64,000 nt of DNA from Verrucomicrobiales bacterium (GTDB taxonomy: Bacteria > Verrucomicrobiota > Verrucomicrobiia > Verrucomicrobiales > DEV007). The first letter of the stretch is position 1, and the number at the start of each line of letters is the position of its first letter. Position numbers and translations under genes: made by a program. The notes beneath the pieces were generated by a model. The model saw only the letters and a program-made list of their open reading frames with translations, was not told the DNA's origin and made no database searches. Of this stretch, positions 1-9,469 are shown piece after piece. The stretch is from the NCBI GenBank assembly GCA_016795505.1, contig JAEUHH010000014.1, positions 215,293-279,292 on the forward strand. The letters run 5' to 3'.

Positions 1-1142
1 CCCAGCAACTCATGAACCGCCTGCGGCAGGAGGGCTTTCTGGCCAACGTCCGCGCCTCCATGGAGCTGACCAAGCCCGAGCTGGACCTGCGCGTCGATCG
101 CGACCGCGCCGGGGTGCTGAATGTCTCGGTCGCCGACATTTCCCGCACCCTTCAGATCCTCTTCGGGGGCCAGGACCTCGCCGACATCAAGCAGCGCGGG
201 CGGCAGTTCGAGGTCGTCGTCCAGTTGAAGCGCGACCGCCGCCTCACGCCGTCGGACCTGGACCGCATCTATGTGCCGGACCGGAATGGAAAGCTTGTGC
301 AGCTCAGCAATCTCGTCAGCGTGGAGACGGGCGCCGGGCCGAACCGCATCGAGCGCTACAACCGCCAGCGCAGCACCACCATCCAGGGCACGCCCGTCGG
401 TGTGCCGCTGGGAACGGCGATGGCGCGCACCGAAGAGATCCTGAAGGAAATGCTGCCGCCCGGTCACGGCTACACCTGGAAGGGTGAGTCGCAGAACCTG
501 CGTGACAGCTCCGGGGAAATCTGGTTTTTCCTCGGCATGGCCATTGTGGTCGTATATATGGTGCTGGCGGCGCAGTTCGAGAGCTTCGTGCACCCGTTTA
601 CCGTGATGCTTGCCCTGCCGCTGGCGTTCCTCGGGGCCTTCGGCCTGCTTTATGGGCTGTCCTGGGTGAACCACTTTGGCACCAACTTCTTCGGCTGGGC
701 CAACTACGCCCCGGATCCGCCCGAGATCGCCCACACGCTGTCGAAGATCGTTCCCCGCATCCCGTCGATGAATCTGAATATCTTCAGTCAGGTCGGCTTG
801 GTCCTGCTGGTGGGGTTGGTGACGAAGAACTCCATCCTCCTCGTCGAATTCGCCAATCAGGAGCGCGCCCGCGGTCTCGATGCCAAAGCGGCCATGCTCA
901 ATGCCGGCAAGATCCGCCTGCGGCCCATCCTGATGACCAGCTTCGCGACCATTGCCGGCATCCTGCCCATCGCCATCGGCCTGGGCGCCTCCGGCGAGGC
1001 CCGCCGCCCCCTCGGGGTGGTGGCCGTCGGTGGCATGGTGACGAGCACGATTCTGACTCTGGTGGTCATCCCGGTGATTTACACGCTGTTTTCGCGAATG
1101 ACGAAGGAACCGGAAGGAACGGTCGAGGCCCTGCCGAAGTGA
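1..1142 (+). CDS. RND efflux transporter permease, C-terminal part
   Basis: This is the 3' part of an inner-membrane RND (HAE1/AcrB-type) pump gene; the frame is open at the left edge. The visible 379 codons cover the end of the second porter domain and the C-terminal membrane half. Hydrophobic helices are recognisable, including one starting IWFFLGMAIVVVYMVLAAQF and the family-typical segment GLVLLVGLVTKNSILLVEF, which resembles the AcrB helix before the C-terminal bundle. RND pumps export drugs, lipids or metals by proton antiport together with a periplasmic adaptor and an outer-membrane channel; neither is visible because upstream sequence is missing. One oddity is a loop of roughly 35 extra residues (from LSWVNHFG to PSMNLN) between two C-terminal helices. 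Substrate cannot be inferred. Confidence 0.9.
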   Translation, partial: QQLMNRLRQEGFLANVRASMELTKPELDLRVDRDRAGVLNVSVADISRTLQILFGGQDLADIKQRGRQFEVVVQLKRDRRLTPSDLDRIYVPDRNGKLVQLSNLVSVETGAGPNRIERYNRQRSTTIQGTPVGVPLGTAMARTEEILKEMLPPGHGYTWKGESQNLRDSSGEIWFFLGMAIVVVYMVLAAQFESFVHPFTVMLALPLAFLGAFGLLYGLSWVNHFGTNFFGWANYAPDPPEIAHTLSKIVPRIPSMNLNIFSQVGLVLLVGLVTKNSILLVEFANQERARGLDAKAAMLNAGKIRLRPILMTSFATIAGILPIAIGLGASGEARRPLGVVAVGGMVTSTILTLVVIPVIYTLFSRMTKEPEGTVEALPK

Positions 1143-1223
1143 AGACCCGGCGATGGCCGGATGGTTAAAGGATGAGGGGAAAGCTGACCCCGGCCACAAC
1201 TGCGAACCGGGCTTTCCCGTCAT

Positions 1224-1260
1224 CCCGCCGAAAAAAAGGGTGGGTCGGGCGGCTTTTTTT
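1224..1260 (+). terminator. possible rho-independent terminator after the RND gene
   Basis: A short G+C inverted repeat (CCGCC at 1225-1229 with GGCGG at 1248-1252) is followed directly by C and seven T residues (1254-1260). The stem is only five base pairs and the loop is large, so this is a weak candidate. Confidence 0.35.
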
Positions 1261-1331
1261 GGTATGGAACAGCCGTGACCGGTTGCCGGCTGCCGATGGG
1301 CTCCGGTTGGTTCCCTCAACGCTCCTCCGCC

Positions 1332-2624
1332 ATGTCCGATCTGACGAAATCCGCTTCCCTGGAACAGCCCTGGTATCGGGGCATCACGCGCTATGAATGG
1401 CTCGTGCTGATCATCGCGTCGGCGGGATGGGTCTTCGATGTCTATGAGGGGCAGATTTTCAATCTGACGCGCAACCAACTGCTGCAGGATATCCTGGGAG
1501 TGGAGCCGGGCCATCCCGACATCAAGAAATACGGGGACCGGCTGCTGGGGATCTTCCTGCTGGGCGGGATGTTCGGCGGACTGCTCTTTGGCTCGCTGGC
1601 GGACAAATACGGGCGCCGGCCGATGATGATCTGGACGATCCTGATGTATTCCATTTTCTCAGGCCTCACCTATTTCGCCACCAGTCTGGAGCAGGTGATG
1701 GTGCTGCGCTTTCTGGTGGCGATGGGCATCGGAGGGGAATGGGCGGTGGCGGCGGCACTGGTGTCGGAGGTGTTCCCGACCCGGGCGCGGGCCCAGGCAT
1801 CTGGCATCTTCCACGCAACCTCGGTGATCGGGACCTGGCTGGCGACACTGGCGGCGATGTGGGTGGAGTCGGACTGGCGATACGCCTACCTGATCGGCGT
1901 GCTGCCGGCGCTGCTGATCCTGTGGGTGCGGGCGACGGTGAAGGAGCCCGAAAAATGGGAGCAGGCTCGTCAGGCTGGGACGCAAAAGAACCGCGGCAGC
2001 CTGAAGGAACTGCTGACCAAGCCCCTGTGGGCCAAACACGCGCTGCTGGCCATGTGTCTGGCGGCGGTGGGTCTGGGGACGTTTTGGGCGCTGGTGGTGG
2101 CGGGGCAGGATCTCGCCTATCACCGGATGCTGCAGGATGGCGTGGAGGAAAAGGTGGCGGTGGAAAAGGCGAAGTTTGCCTACGGCATCGTGCAGACGCT
2201 GGGCGGCGGAATCGGCCTGGTGCTGTTCGGTCCCATAGCGGCCCGGATCGGGCGGAAGCGCGCGTTCATCCTCTATCACGTGGGAGCAGCCATCATCGTG
2301 CCGGTGACCTGTTTCGTGCCGCAGAGCTATGGGATGCTGCTGGCGTTCCTCCCGGTGTTCGGCTTTTTCACCCTCGGGATGCACGCCGGCTATGCGGTGT
2401 ATTTCCCCGAGCTGTTCCCGAGCCATCTCCGGGCGACGGGCACCAGTTTTGGCTTCAACGGCGGCCGAATGCTGGCGTTTTCGGTGCTGTGGTATGTGGC
2501 TCCCTGGCTGAAAGGCCAGATGGCGCTGCCGCTGGCGCTGACGTGGCTGGGCGGGCTCTTTCTCGTCGGTGTGCTGCTGATGGCGGTGCTGCCAGAGACG
2601 AAGGGCAAGGATCTGCCGGAGTAG
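1332..2624 (+). CDS. MFS transporter (sugar/organic-acid porter type)
   Basis: A 430-residue major facilitator superfamily permease with about twelve hydrophobic segments. MFS motif A appears as SLADKYGRRPMMIW after the second helix, and the C-terminus ends with PETKGKDLPE, close to the PETKG signature of sugar porters and aromatic-acid/H+ symporters. It should work in the inner membrane as a proton-coupled carrier; the substrate is not predictable. The ATG at 1332 (MSDLTKS) was chosen. A GTG at 1275 would add 19 residues with no membrane or domain character. No clear Shine-Dalgarno is seen at either. It is a single-gene unit lying convergent to the RodZ-like gene. Confidence 0.85.
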   Translation: MSDLTKSASLEQPWYRGITRYEWLVLIIASAGWVFDVYEGQIFNLTRNQLLQDILGVEPGHPDIKKYGDRLLGIFLLGGMFGGLLFGSLADKYGRRPMMIWTILMYSIFSGLTYFATSLEQVMVLRFLVAMGIGGEWAVAAALVSEVFPTRARAQASGIFHATSVIGTWLATLAAMWVESDWRYAYLIGVLPALLILWVRATVKEPEKWEQARQAGTQKNRGSLKELLTKPLWAKHALLAMCLAAVGLGTFWALVVAGQDLAYHRMLQDGVEEKVAVEKAKFAYGIVQTLGGGIGLVLFGPIAARIGRKRAFILYHVGAAIIVPVTCFVPQSYGMLLAFLPVFGFFTLGMHAGYAVYFPELFPSHLRATGTSFGFNGGRMLAFSVLWYVAPWLKGQMALPLALTWLGGLFLVGVLLMAVLPETKGKDLPE

Positions 2625-2706
2625 ACGAGGCAAAGGCGTGGGGCGGGAAAGTCCGTCCGCCGCAGGCGCGCTTTCCCGCATCGGGAAGCGCAGAGGGGGC
2701 CAACGA

Positions 2707-3960
2707 TCACTCCTCGAGCGGACGCGGAAAGCGGTTCCGCGGATCGACGAAAGATTCCTGTTTCGCCTTGCCCTTGGTGCCCTTGGTGGGTTGGGCGACC
2801 GGCGGATCTTCCGGTTCGTCGGGATCGGATTCCGGTTTCGTTTCCGGTTCTTCGGGATTGTCGGCCGGAGCCGGTTCCGTCGGAATGGCGATGGGCACGG
2901 CGATCAGTGGAGTGGCCCGGAGCGGCTGCGGCGTGGGGTTGGCCGGGGTCGCGGTCGGCGGGGCGGGGGGAGTCGTCTGGCTGGCGGCGGCGGGAGTCAT
3001 GCCGGGCGGCAGGTCAGCCGCAGCGGGAGCAGGCTCGGCCGCGGTCACAGCCGACGGCGCATCGGATGAGGCGGGCGCTGGCTCCGGCTGGGGCTCCTCC
3101 GAAAGTTCGGTGGAATCGGACGGCACGGCGCGCAGAGGCGAGGCTTGCGGCGGCTTGGCCGGCTCCGGCTCGGTGTTGTGGCCGGTGGGAATGGGGGTGG
3201 CAGACTTGGCGGGTGTCGTGACGGCGGCGATCTTTGGCGCGGAATCAGCTGGTTTTTCCGCGGGAGCGACGGCAGATGCGGCGGTGGAGGGACGGGGTTT
3301 TGCCGCGTCGAGCACCCAATCGGCGGCGACGGGCTTGTTGGCGAGGCTGGGTTCTCCCTCCTCCTTTTCTGACTGAGAGGCTGCCGGAGCCTCGGCGGCG
3401 ACCACCGGGGCCGATGGCTCGGCGGTAGGGGGCACGGCGGCCTGAGTGCCGATCTCCTGACGGGTGGCTTCGGCGATGGCTTTTGCCTTGGAGGTGACCT
3501 CGTCGATGGATTGCGCGTCCTTGCCCAGATACCAGAGCACCGGAATGCCGACGACCAGGGCGACGACTACGAGACCCAGCAGCAGGGGGGCGAGACCGGG
3601 CGATTCCCGCCGGACCGGAGCGGCTGGTGCCGTGTCGCGCCGCGCGGTGGTCCGGGGGCTGGCGGCAGAGGCCGTGGCTGAGCTCAGCGTGGGCAGGATG
3701 GCGGATGATGACAGGCGTCGCTCGCTGCCGTTTTCAAAAAATTGAAGTGCATCCCTGGCGTCCACACCCAGGTAGCGGCTGTAGAGGGAAAGGAAACTCT
3801 TGGCGTAGGTGGCGCTGGCAAAACCCGAGTAGTCGTCGTTTTCCAGACCGCGGAGGTAGTGGGCATGGATGCGCGTCTCAAAGGCAGCATCCTCTATGGT
3901 CATGCCTTTGGATTCGCGCGCTGCCCGCAGGCGCGGGCCGATCGTGTCCAGATCCGTCAT
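2707..3960 (-). CDS. RodZ-like protein: HTH_25 domain, one TM helix, Pro/Ala-rich tail
   Basis: A 417-residue protein with the RodZ layout. Residues 1-75 form an Xre/HTH_25-type helix-turn-helix (GPRLRAARESKGMTIEDAA, then YLRGLENDDY). Around residues 121-144 lies one transmembrane helix (LAPLLLGLVVVALVVGIPV). The remainder is a low-complexity Pro/Ala/Glu-rich region presumably in the periplasm. RodZ links the MreB cytoskeleton to the cell-wall elongation machinery. The usual C-terminal beta-sandwich (DUF4115) is not recognisable, so an exact RodZ role is inferred. The gene follows ftsK by 40 bp on the same strand, so co-transcription is likely. The start at 3960 (MTDLDTIG) has GGGAAG just upstream; a frame extension to 4053 would overlap ftsK and is not used. 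Confidence 0.75.
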   Translation of the reverse strand: MTDLDTIGPRLRAARESKGMTIEDAAFETRIHAHYLRGLENDDYSGFASATYAKSFLSLYSRYLGVDARDALQFFENGSERRLSSSAILPTLSSATASAASPRTTARRDTAPAAPVRRESPGLAPLLLGLVVVALVVGIPVLWYLGKDAQSIDEVTSKAKAIAEATRQEIGTQAAVPPTAEPSAPVVAAEAPAASQSEKEEGEPSLANKPVAADWVLDAAKPRPSTAASAVAPAEKPADSAPKIAAVTTPAKSATPIPTGHNTEPEPAKPPQASPLRAVPSDSTELSEEPQPEPAPASSDAPSAVTAAEPAPAAADLPPGMTPAAASQTTPPAPPTATPANPTPQPLRATPLIAVPIAIPTEPAPADNPEEPETKPESDPDEPEDPPVAQPTKGTKGKAKQESFVDPRNRFPRPLEE

Positions 3961-4000
3961 TACTTCCCGATTCACCGGGAAGCGTTCCCGGCCGGGGAAC

Positions 4001-6781
4001 TTACTCGTAGGAGTCCGAAAGATCGACCAAAATTTCGCGCGGTTTCGCGCCATCGCCGGGTCCGATGAAGCCGCGCTGCTCGAGGATGTCGATCATGCGG
4101 GCCGCCCGGGTGTAGCCGAGGCGCAGGCGGCGCTGCAGCAGGGAGGTGGAGGCCTTTTTCTCCTGCAAAACGACCTCGAGGCACTTTTCCAGCATGTCCT
4201 CATCGGCTTCGGAGATTTCCTCGTCGTCCTCGCCGCCTTCTCCGTCGATGGACTTCTGAATGCCCGACTCGAACTGTGGCCCGCCCTGACTGGCACAGGC
4301 CTCGACCACATCCTGGATCTCGTCATCCAGGATCAGGGCGCCCTGAGCGCGGACCAGTTGCGAGCAGCCCGGGGGCAGATAGAGCATGTCGCCCTTTCCG
4401 ACGAGGCGGTCGGCGCCCGGGGCGTCGAGGATGACGCGGCTGTCGATCTTCGACGACACCTGGAAGGCGATGCGGGAGGGGATGTTGGCCTTGATGATGC
4501 CGGTGACGACATCGGCGCGCGGCGTCTGGGTGGCGACGATGAGATGGATGCCGGCGGCACGGGCTTTCTGGGCGATCCGGGCGATGGCGGTCTCGACATC
4601 GGCCGGGGCCGTCTGCATGAGGTCGGCCAACTCGTCGATGATGACGATGATGTAGGGCAGATGGTCGGGCACCTCGTCCTCGTCGGAGCCGGCTGGGCTC
4701 AGACCGCGGGGCGGCAGCGACAGCTCGGCGGCGATGAGTTCGTCCTCCTCGTCTCCATCGTCGGCGCTGCCGGTGAGGTGGAAATCGGACATCTCCGCGT
4801 AGTCGTCGTTGATCTTGACGGCATGGGCCGCCAGGACCGGCTCGGCCAGTTCTTCCTCCACGGCTTCATCGGCGAGACTGTCGATGATGAGCGGCTCCGC
4901 CGGCACGACAGGAGTAGATTTGACGCGGCTTTTGGCGGGGGCGGCGACCGACTCGGCGGCGGCGGCGGCGGCTTCGCGCTTGGCTTTGTTCCGGCTGTTG
5001 AAGCCGTCGAAATTCCGCGTGCCGAGCTTGGCGAACATCGCGTAGCGCCGCTCCATCTCGTTGATCACCCAGCGCAGGGCCAGCAGGACCTTCTTCGGAT
5101 CCGTGACCACGGGGATCACCATGTGCGGCAGCTTGTTGTAGAGCTGCATTTCGACCACCTTCGGGTCGATCATGATGAAGCGCAGCTCATCCGGCGTGAA
5201 GCGGTAAAGCAGACTCGCGACGATGGAATTGATGCAGACCGACTTGCCGCTCCCGGTGGCTCCGGCGACGAGCAGGTGGGGCATGGAGGCCAGGTCGCCG
5301 ACGATGACATGTCCATACACGTCCTTCCCGAGGGCGAGCGGGATGCGGGCCTTCGACTTGCAGAAGGCATCGTCTTCGAACAACTCGCGCAGCGTCACGA
5401 GGACCTTGTCGGAATTGGCGATCTCGATCCCGACGGTGTCCTTGCCGGGGATGGGTGCGAGGATGTGGATGCGCTCGGCCTTGGTGGCGCGGGCGAGGTC
5501 GGCTTCCAGCGAGGTGATGCGGCTGACGCGCAGGCCGGGCTTCGGATAGACCTCGTAGCGGGTGATGGTGGGGCCCTTGGTGATGTCGCCGGGGCTCACC
5601 TCCACCCCGAAGGTGGCGAGCGTGTCGATGATGGTACGCTGGAGATCGAGCAACCCGTGGGTGTCGGTGGGCTTGGTGTCGCCGGGCTCGGTGTAGCGGA
5701 GGATGTCCAGACTGGGCAACTCGTAGTTTTCAAAACTGCCCGTGCTGCTGATCAGGCTGACGCCGTCGGCCTTGTCTTCCTTCTTCTTTTTCCGATGCTG
5801 GGCAAACAGGGCGGAGGCGTCGATGACGACCTCGCCGTCGGCTTTGCGCTTCGGCTGGGAGGCATCGATGATCTTTGGCTCCGGCAGGGAGGGCTCCAGC
5901 GGCAACTCCATCTCCTCGACCTTGGATGGCACGGGGCTGGGATCAAACTCCGGGGCTGGCACCACTTTCTCCCGCGGACCGGAGCGGCGGGCATTGCCCC
6001 GGTTCACCGGACCGCCGGCGGCGCCGCGCGTGGCCATGGCGGCGGCTTCGACGCCCTCGTCGCCCCATTTGCGGATGAGCTGGCGGCTGCGGTGGGCGAG
6101 CGCCTCGGCGATCTCGTGGCGTCGCTCGATCTGGTCCTGGATCCGGTCCCGGACCATCCGGGCAAAGCGGAACGGATGAATGCCCGTGATGACGATGAGG
6201 CTGACTGCATAAGTCACGCTGGTGACGATGCAGGCGCCGACGGTGCCGACTCCGCGGCTTTCCAGAAAGGTGCTCAGGTAGCCGAAGAATCCGCCCGCGC
6301 TGCGCGGCAGATTGTAGCGCTGCGGCCAGTCGTGGAAAAACGACGACTGGTACTCGATCAGGCTGGCCGCCGATATGACCAGCGCCGCGAGGGCGAGATA
6401 ATTCCGGCTGTGGAAAGGCCGCGCGCCGGTGAGCACCTGCACGCCCCACCAGGCGATCACGGCCGGCAGCAGATAGCTGGCGGCGCCGAAAATGAAGTAA
6501 AGCCAGCCGGCCACGATGGCGCCGAGGGGGCCAATAAAATTCGTGACCACCTTCTCCTCCGTGGCGGTGACGCTGAACGGCACCCAACTCGGGAGATCGC
6601 GCGGCGTGTAGGAGACGAGGGCCAGGAAAAGCATCACGGCCATGCCGCCCATCACGATGGCGACCCCTTCATGGAAGGGGTAGGGACCGGTCGGCGCATT
6701 CTGGTCCCGGCTGGGGCCGCGTCGGCGGGCCCGGGGAGCGCTGGTGGGCGAGGTGGGGCTGGAAATGCTCTTGCCTGCCAT
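4001..6781 (-). CDS. ftsK: DNA translocase FtsK/SpoIIIE
   Basis: A 926-residue septum-located DNA pump that clears chromosome termini during division. Residues about 40-210 hold four membrane helices. A charged linker follows, then the alpha/beta motor with Walker A GATGSGKS near residue 503 and Walker B IIVIIDELAD near residue 710. The last 65 residues are the winged-helix gamma domain that reads KOPS-like sequences (LQRRLRLGYTRAARMIDILE). Compared with E. coli FtsK, the stretch between the DGFN motif and Walker B is about 80 residues longer and strongly acidic, with Ala-rich beginnings (about residues 590-705). It precedes the RodZ-like gene and diverges from manA. Confidence 0.95.
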   Translation of the reverse strand: MAGKSISSPTSPTSAPRARRRGPSRDQNAPTGPYPFHEGVAIVMGGMAVMLFLALVSYTPRDLPSWVPFSVTATEEKVVTNFIGPLGAIVAGWLYFIFGAASYLLPAVIAWWGVQVLTGARPFHSRNYLALAALVISAASLIEYQSSFFHDWPQRYNLPRSAGGFFGYLSTFLESRGVGTVGACIVTSVTYAVSLIVITGIHPFRFARMVRDRIQDQIERRHEIAEALAHRSRQLIRKWGDEGVEAAAMATRGAAGGPVNRGNARRSGPREKVVPAPEFDPSPVPSKVEEMELPLEPSLPEPKIIDASQPKRKADGEVVIDASALFAQHRKKKKEDKADGVSLISSTGSFENYELPSLDILRYTEPGDTKPTDTHGLLDLQRTIIDTLATFGVEVSPGDITKGPTITRYEVYPKPGLRVSRITSLEADLARATKAERIHILAPIPGKDTVGIEIANSDKVLVTLRELFEDDAFCKSKARIPLALGKDVYGHVIVGDLASMPHLLVAGATGSGKSVCINSIVASLLYRFTPDELRFIMIDPKVVEMQLYNKLPHMVIPVVTDPKKVLLALRWVINEMERRYAMFAKLGTRNFDGFNSRNKAKREAAAAAAESVAAPAKSRVKSTPVVPAEPLIIDSLADEAVEEELAEPVLAAHAVKINDDYAEMSDFHLTGSADDGDEEDELIAAELSLPPRGLSPAGSDEDEVPDHLPYIIVIIDELADLMQTAPADVETAIARIAQKARAAGIHLIVATQTPRADVVTGIIKANIPSRIAFQVSSKIDSRVILDAPGADRLVGKGDMLYLPPGCSQLVRAQGALILDDEIQDVVEACASQGGPQFESGIQKSIDGEGGEDDEEISEADEDMLEKCLEVVLQEKKASTSLLQRRLRLGYTRAARMIDILEQRGFIGPGDGAKPREILVDLSDSYE

Positions 6782-7022
6782 GTCGAAACGGTAGTCGGTG
6801 GTCAGAGGGGCTCAAAGGGGAGGGGATTCACCCGCGGGTTCGTCGGGGAGAAGAACTGGCTTTCTTATAAATTCCAGAATGAATGAGAGGTCTATTCGGG
6901 CGAGAAAAATGATAGCCTCCGCAATAATTTCGATCAACGAATATCTTGGATTTCTTTAAGTTCTCAAAATTTCGGTTATTTTCCCGGTTCGGCTTTCCGA
7001 TCCAACCCTGTTGCATCTCCGC
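6782..7022. promoter_or_regulatory. divergent ftsK/manA intergenic region
   Basis: This 241-bp space separates two divergently transcribed genes and contains an A+T-rich core (about 6850-6985) in otherwise G+C-rich DNA, so promoters for both genes are expected here. No operator palindrome was recognised. Bases 6999-7017 (GATCCAACCCTGTTGCATC) occur again, inverted, at 17206-17224 upstream of the aconitase gene. Confidence 0.4.
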
Positions 7023-7997
7023 ATGAACCCTGTCCGATCGTTTTCCGAGCCCTTCGTTTTCAGTCCCCTCTACCAGGTGCGCGTCTGGGGAGGGCGGGAT
7101 CTGGAGCGGGTCTTTGGCCGGCAACTGCCCGACCCGGATCAACCCTACGGCGAGGCCTGGGAGCTCTCCGACCGACCGGAGGCGATGAGCCGGCTGGTCT
7201 CCGGACCCGCCGATTGGGTCGGGCGGACGCTCGGCGATCTCTGGCGGGAGCCGGATGTCGCCCTCCGCGAGGCGATGTTCGGCCCGGGGGCGCCCGGGGC
7301 GGGGCCGTTTCCGCTGCTTTTCAAGATTCTCGACGCTCGCGAGCGGCTGTCGCTACAGGTGCATCCCCCGGCTTCGGAGGCGTCGGCGCTGGGCGGCGAG
7401 CCGAAAACCGAGATCTGGTACATTGCCGCTGCGGCTGATGGGGCGGAGCTATACGCCGGGGTCACGGCGGGCACGACGCGGGAGCGTTTCGAAGAGGCGC
7501 TGACCGATGGCTCGGCCGAGCGTTGGGTGCATCGCATCCCGGTGAAAGCGGGCGATTTTCTTTTCGTTCCGAGCGGTCGGCTCCATGCGATCGGGGCCGG
7601 CTTGCTGATTTTTGAGATTCAGCAAAACAGCGACACGACCTACCGCGTCTATGACTGGAATCGGCTGGGGCTGGACGGGCGTCCGCGCGAGTTGCACGTG
7701 GCGGAGTCGATGCGCTGCATCGATTTCTCCGACGTGGAGCCGGGCTGCGGGCATCCCGACGGGTCGCGGCTGGCGGCGTGCGACTACTTCCAGGTGGAGC
7801 GGCACACCGGCGAGCGCCTGCCGCTGCCAGCGGATCGGCCGGTGGTGGTGACGGTGGTCTCGGGAACGGCGCGGCTGGGAGCGGGAGAGCGGGTTTTCCG
7901 CGCGGGGGACTCGTTCTTGGTGCCGGCCAGTTGGCTCGGGCCGAAAACGATCGTTGCTTCTGGCGGGCCGGTGACGGTCCTGACGACCACGTGGTGA
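7023..7997 (+). CDS. manA: mannose-6-phosphate isomerase, type I
   Basis: A 324-residue cupin-fold zinc enzyme that interconverts mannose 6-phosphate and fructose 6-phosphate in the cytoplasm, linking glycolysis to GDP-mannose and surface polysaccharide synthesis. Family motifs are visible: LSLQVHPP (the Q-x-H zinc ligands), KTEIWYI (glutamate ligand) and GRLHAIG (second histidine ligand). The length matches the short bacterial ManA class. ATG at 7023 is preferred over a TTG at 7011 four codons upstream. It diverges from ftsK and converges with yggS, the stop codons lying only 11 bp apart. Confidence 0.9.
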   Translation: MNPVRSFSEPFVFSPLYQVRVWGGRDLERVFGRQLPDPDQPYGEAWELSDRPEAMSRLVSGPADWVGRTLGDLWREPDVALREAMFGPGAPGAGPFPLLFKILDARERLSLQVHPPASEASALGGEPKTEIWYIAAAADGAELYAGVTAGTTRERFEEALTDGSAERWVHRIPVKAGDFLFVPSGRLHAIGAGLLIFEIQQNSDTTYRVYDWNRLGLDGRPRELHVAESMRCIDFSDVEPGCGHPDGSRLAACDYFQVERHTGERLPLPADRPVVVTVVSGTARLGAGERVFRAGDSFLVPASWLGPKTIVASGGPVTVLTTTW

Positions 7998-8008
7998 TCC
8001 GGAGGGGC

Positions 8009-8692
8009 TCAGCGGCCGCCGAAAATCGCCGACCCGACCCGCACCAGCGTCGCGCCCTCCTCGATGGCCATTTCATAGTCCTGGCTCATGCCCATGGACA
8101 ACTCGGGCAGGGGTCGCCCACCGCGCGACTCCAGCTCCCCGCGCAGCGTGCAAAGCCGGGCAAAATGGGCGCGGGTGCGCGTGGGATCGCTTTCGATCGG
8201 CAGGATGGTCATCAATCCCCGGACGTCGAGGTGGGGCAGGGCGACCAAGTCCTCGAAGTCGGCGCGCAGAGCATCGGGGGCGTAGCCGTATTTGGCGTCA
8301 TCGTTGCCGATATTGACTTGAAGCAGGATCCGCGGCCGGCAGGACAGCTCGGAGGCGACGCGGTCGATCTGCCGAGCGCGCTCGAGAGAGTCGACGGTCT
8401 CGATCCAGTGGAACAGCGGCAGCGCCTTGCGGATTTTGTTCGACTGGAGGTGGCCGATGAGGTGCCACTCCAGATCGGCCGGCAGAAGGGGGATTTTTTC
8501 GAGGCCCTCCTGCACCTTGTTTTCTCCAAAGACCCGCTGGCCAGCGGCGACGGCCTCGGCCACGGCGGCGGGGGGAAAGGTCTTGCTGACGGCGACGAGG
8601 GTGACAGCTTCGGCAGGACGACCGGAGCGGGCGGCAGCGGCGGCGATGCGCTGGCGCACCGAGTCGAGGGCGTCGGCGATGGAGGTGGGCAT
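8009..8692 (-). CDS. yggS: YggS-family pyridoxal-phosphate homeostasis protein
   Basis: A 227-residue PLP-binding TIM-barrel protein of the YggS/PROSC family, which carries and buffers cytoplasmic pyridoxal 5'-phosphate rather than catalysing a known reaction. Typical features: VAVSKTFP with the PLP-lysine near the N-terminus, FGENKVQE, EWHLIGHLQSNK, the SMGMSQDYEMAIEEGATLVR phosphate-binding signature and the terminal RVGSAIFGGR. The start at 8692 (MPTSIADAL) matches family length; an upstream in-frame extension to 8893 would overlap the next gene on the opposite strand. Confidence 0.93.
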   Translation of the reverse strand: MPTSIADALDSVRQRIAAAAARSGRPAEAVTLVAVSKTFPPAAVAEAVAAGQRVFGENKVQEGLEKIPLLPADLEWHLIGHLQSNKIRKALPLFHWIETVDSLERARQIDRVASELSCRPRILLQVNIGNDDAKYGYAPDALRADFEDLVALPHLDVRGLMTILPIESDPTRTRAHFARLCTLRGELESRGGRPLPELSMGMSQDYEMAIEEGATLVRVGSAIFGGR

Positions 8693-8780
8693 GGTGGGCG
8701 GGTGGTTGGGACGGTGAGGGCAAAAGGTGGGCGAGATCGGCCCTTGTGCAAAGCGGAAGCGGACCTTTAGTGGGCGCACC

Positions 8781-9419
8781 ATGAGAAAATCCCTGACCTG
8801 TCTGCTGTTTCTCCTCACCGCGTCCCTGGCTGCCGCCGCCGAGCCCGTGGTTCTCTTCGACGGATCGCATCTCGATGCCTGGACGATGGACAAAGCCGGT
8901 GCCTGGGTCGCAAAAGACGGCGAACTCCAACCGGCTGAGAATGGTGCGGGTGGCTACCTCTGGACGAAGGAGAAATTCGGCGATTTCACCCTCACGCTGG
9001 AATTCAAAATGTCGAAAGACTGCAACAGCGGCGTCTTTTTCCGCACCGATCCCAAGAATCCGGTGCAGGGCGGCTACGAGATCCAGGTGATGGACACGGC
9101 GGCGAAGCCGGACCTCGGCAAGCACGACTGCGGCGCGCTGTATGACGCGCTGGCGCCGAGCGTGAATGCCGCCAAGCCGGCTGGCGAATGGAACGCGATG
9201 ACGATCGTGTGCAAAGGTCCCAAGGTAACCGTGGTGTTGAACGGAAAGACGGTGGTCGATGCCGATCTGGACCAGTGGACCACGGCCAATCGCAATCCGG
9301 ACGGCTCGCCGAACAAGTTCAAGACTGCGCTGAAGGACCTGCCGCGGGTCAATCACATTGGCCTGCAATATCATGGGCATCCCGTGTGGTTCCGGGCGAT
9401 CCGACTGGTGCCCAACTGA
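8781..9419 (+). CDS. DUF1080 (3-keto-disaccharide hydrolase-like) secreted protein
   Basis: A 212-residue exported protein with a signal peptide (MRKSLTCLLFLLTASLAAAA) followed by a single DUF1080 concanavalin-like beta-sandwich domain. Signatures include VLFDGSHLDAW near the mature N-terminus, FKMSKDCNSGVFFRTD and GGYEIQVMD, and the terminal VWFRAIRL. DUF1080 proteins are abundant in Verrucomicrobia and Planctomycetes, and some members hydrolyse 3-keto-glycosides; activity here is inferred from family only. The ATG at 8781 was chosen because the signal peptide starts there. It diverges from yggS with 88 bp between. Confidence 0.88.
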   Translation: MRKSLTCLLFLLTASLAAAAEPVVLFDGSHLDAWTMDKAGAWVAKDGELQPAENGAGGYLWTKEKFGDFTLTLEFKMSKDCNSGVFFRTDPKNPVQGGYEIQVMDTAAKPDLGKHDCGALYDALAPSVNAAKPAGEWNAMTIVCKGPKVTVVLNGKTVVDADLDQWTTANRNPDGSPNKFKTALKDLPRVNHIGLQYHGHPVWFRAIRLVPN

Positions 9420-9469
9420 TAGAGTAGGCAGCGGGGCTGATTTTTCCCACCTTTCATCCAACTCGCTCG

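Noticed and set aside
3869..6886. 1005-codon open frame on the + strand opposite ftsK and the RodZ-like gene
   Set aside because: Mirror frame of a G+C-rich gene; the minus strand encodes clear FtsK motifs and the + translation has no domain.
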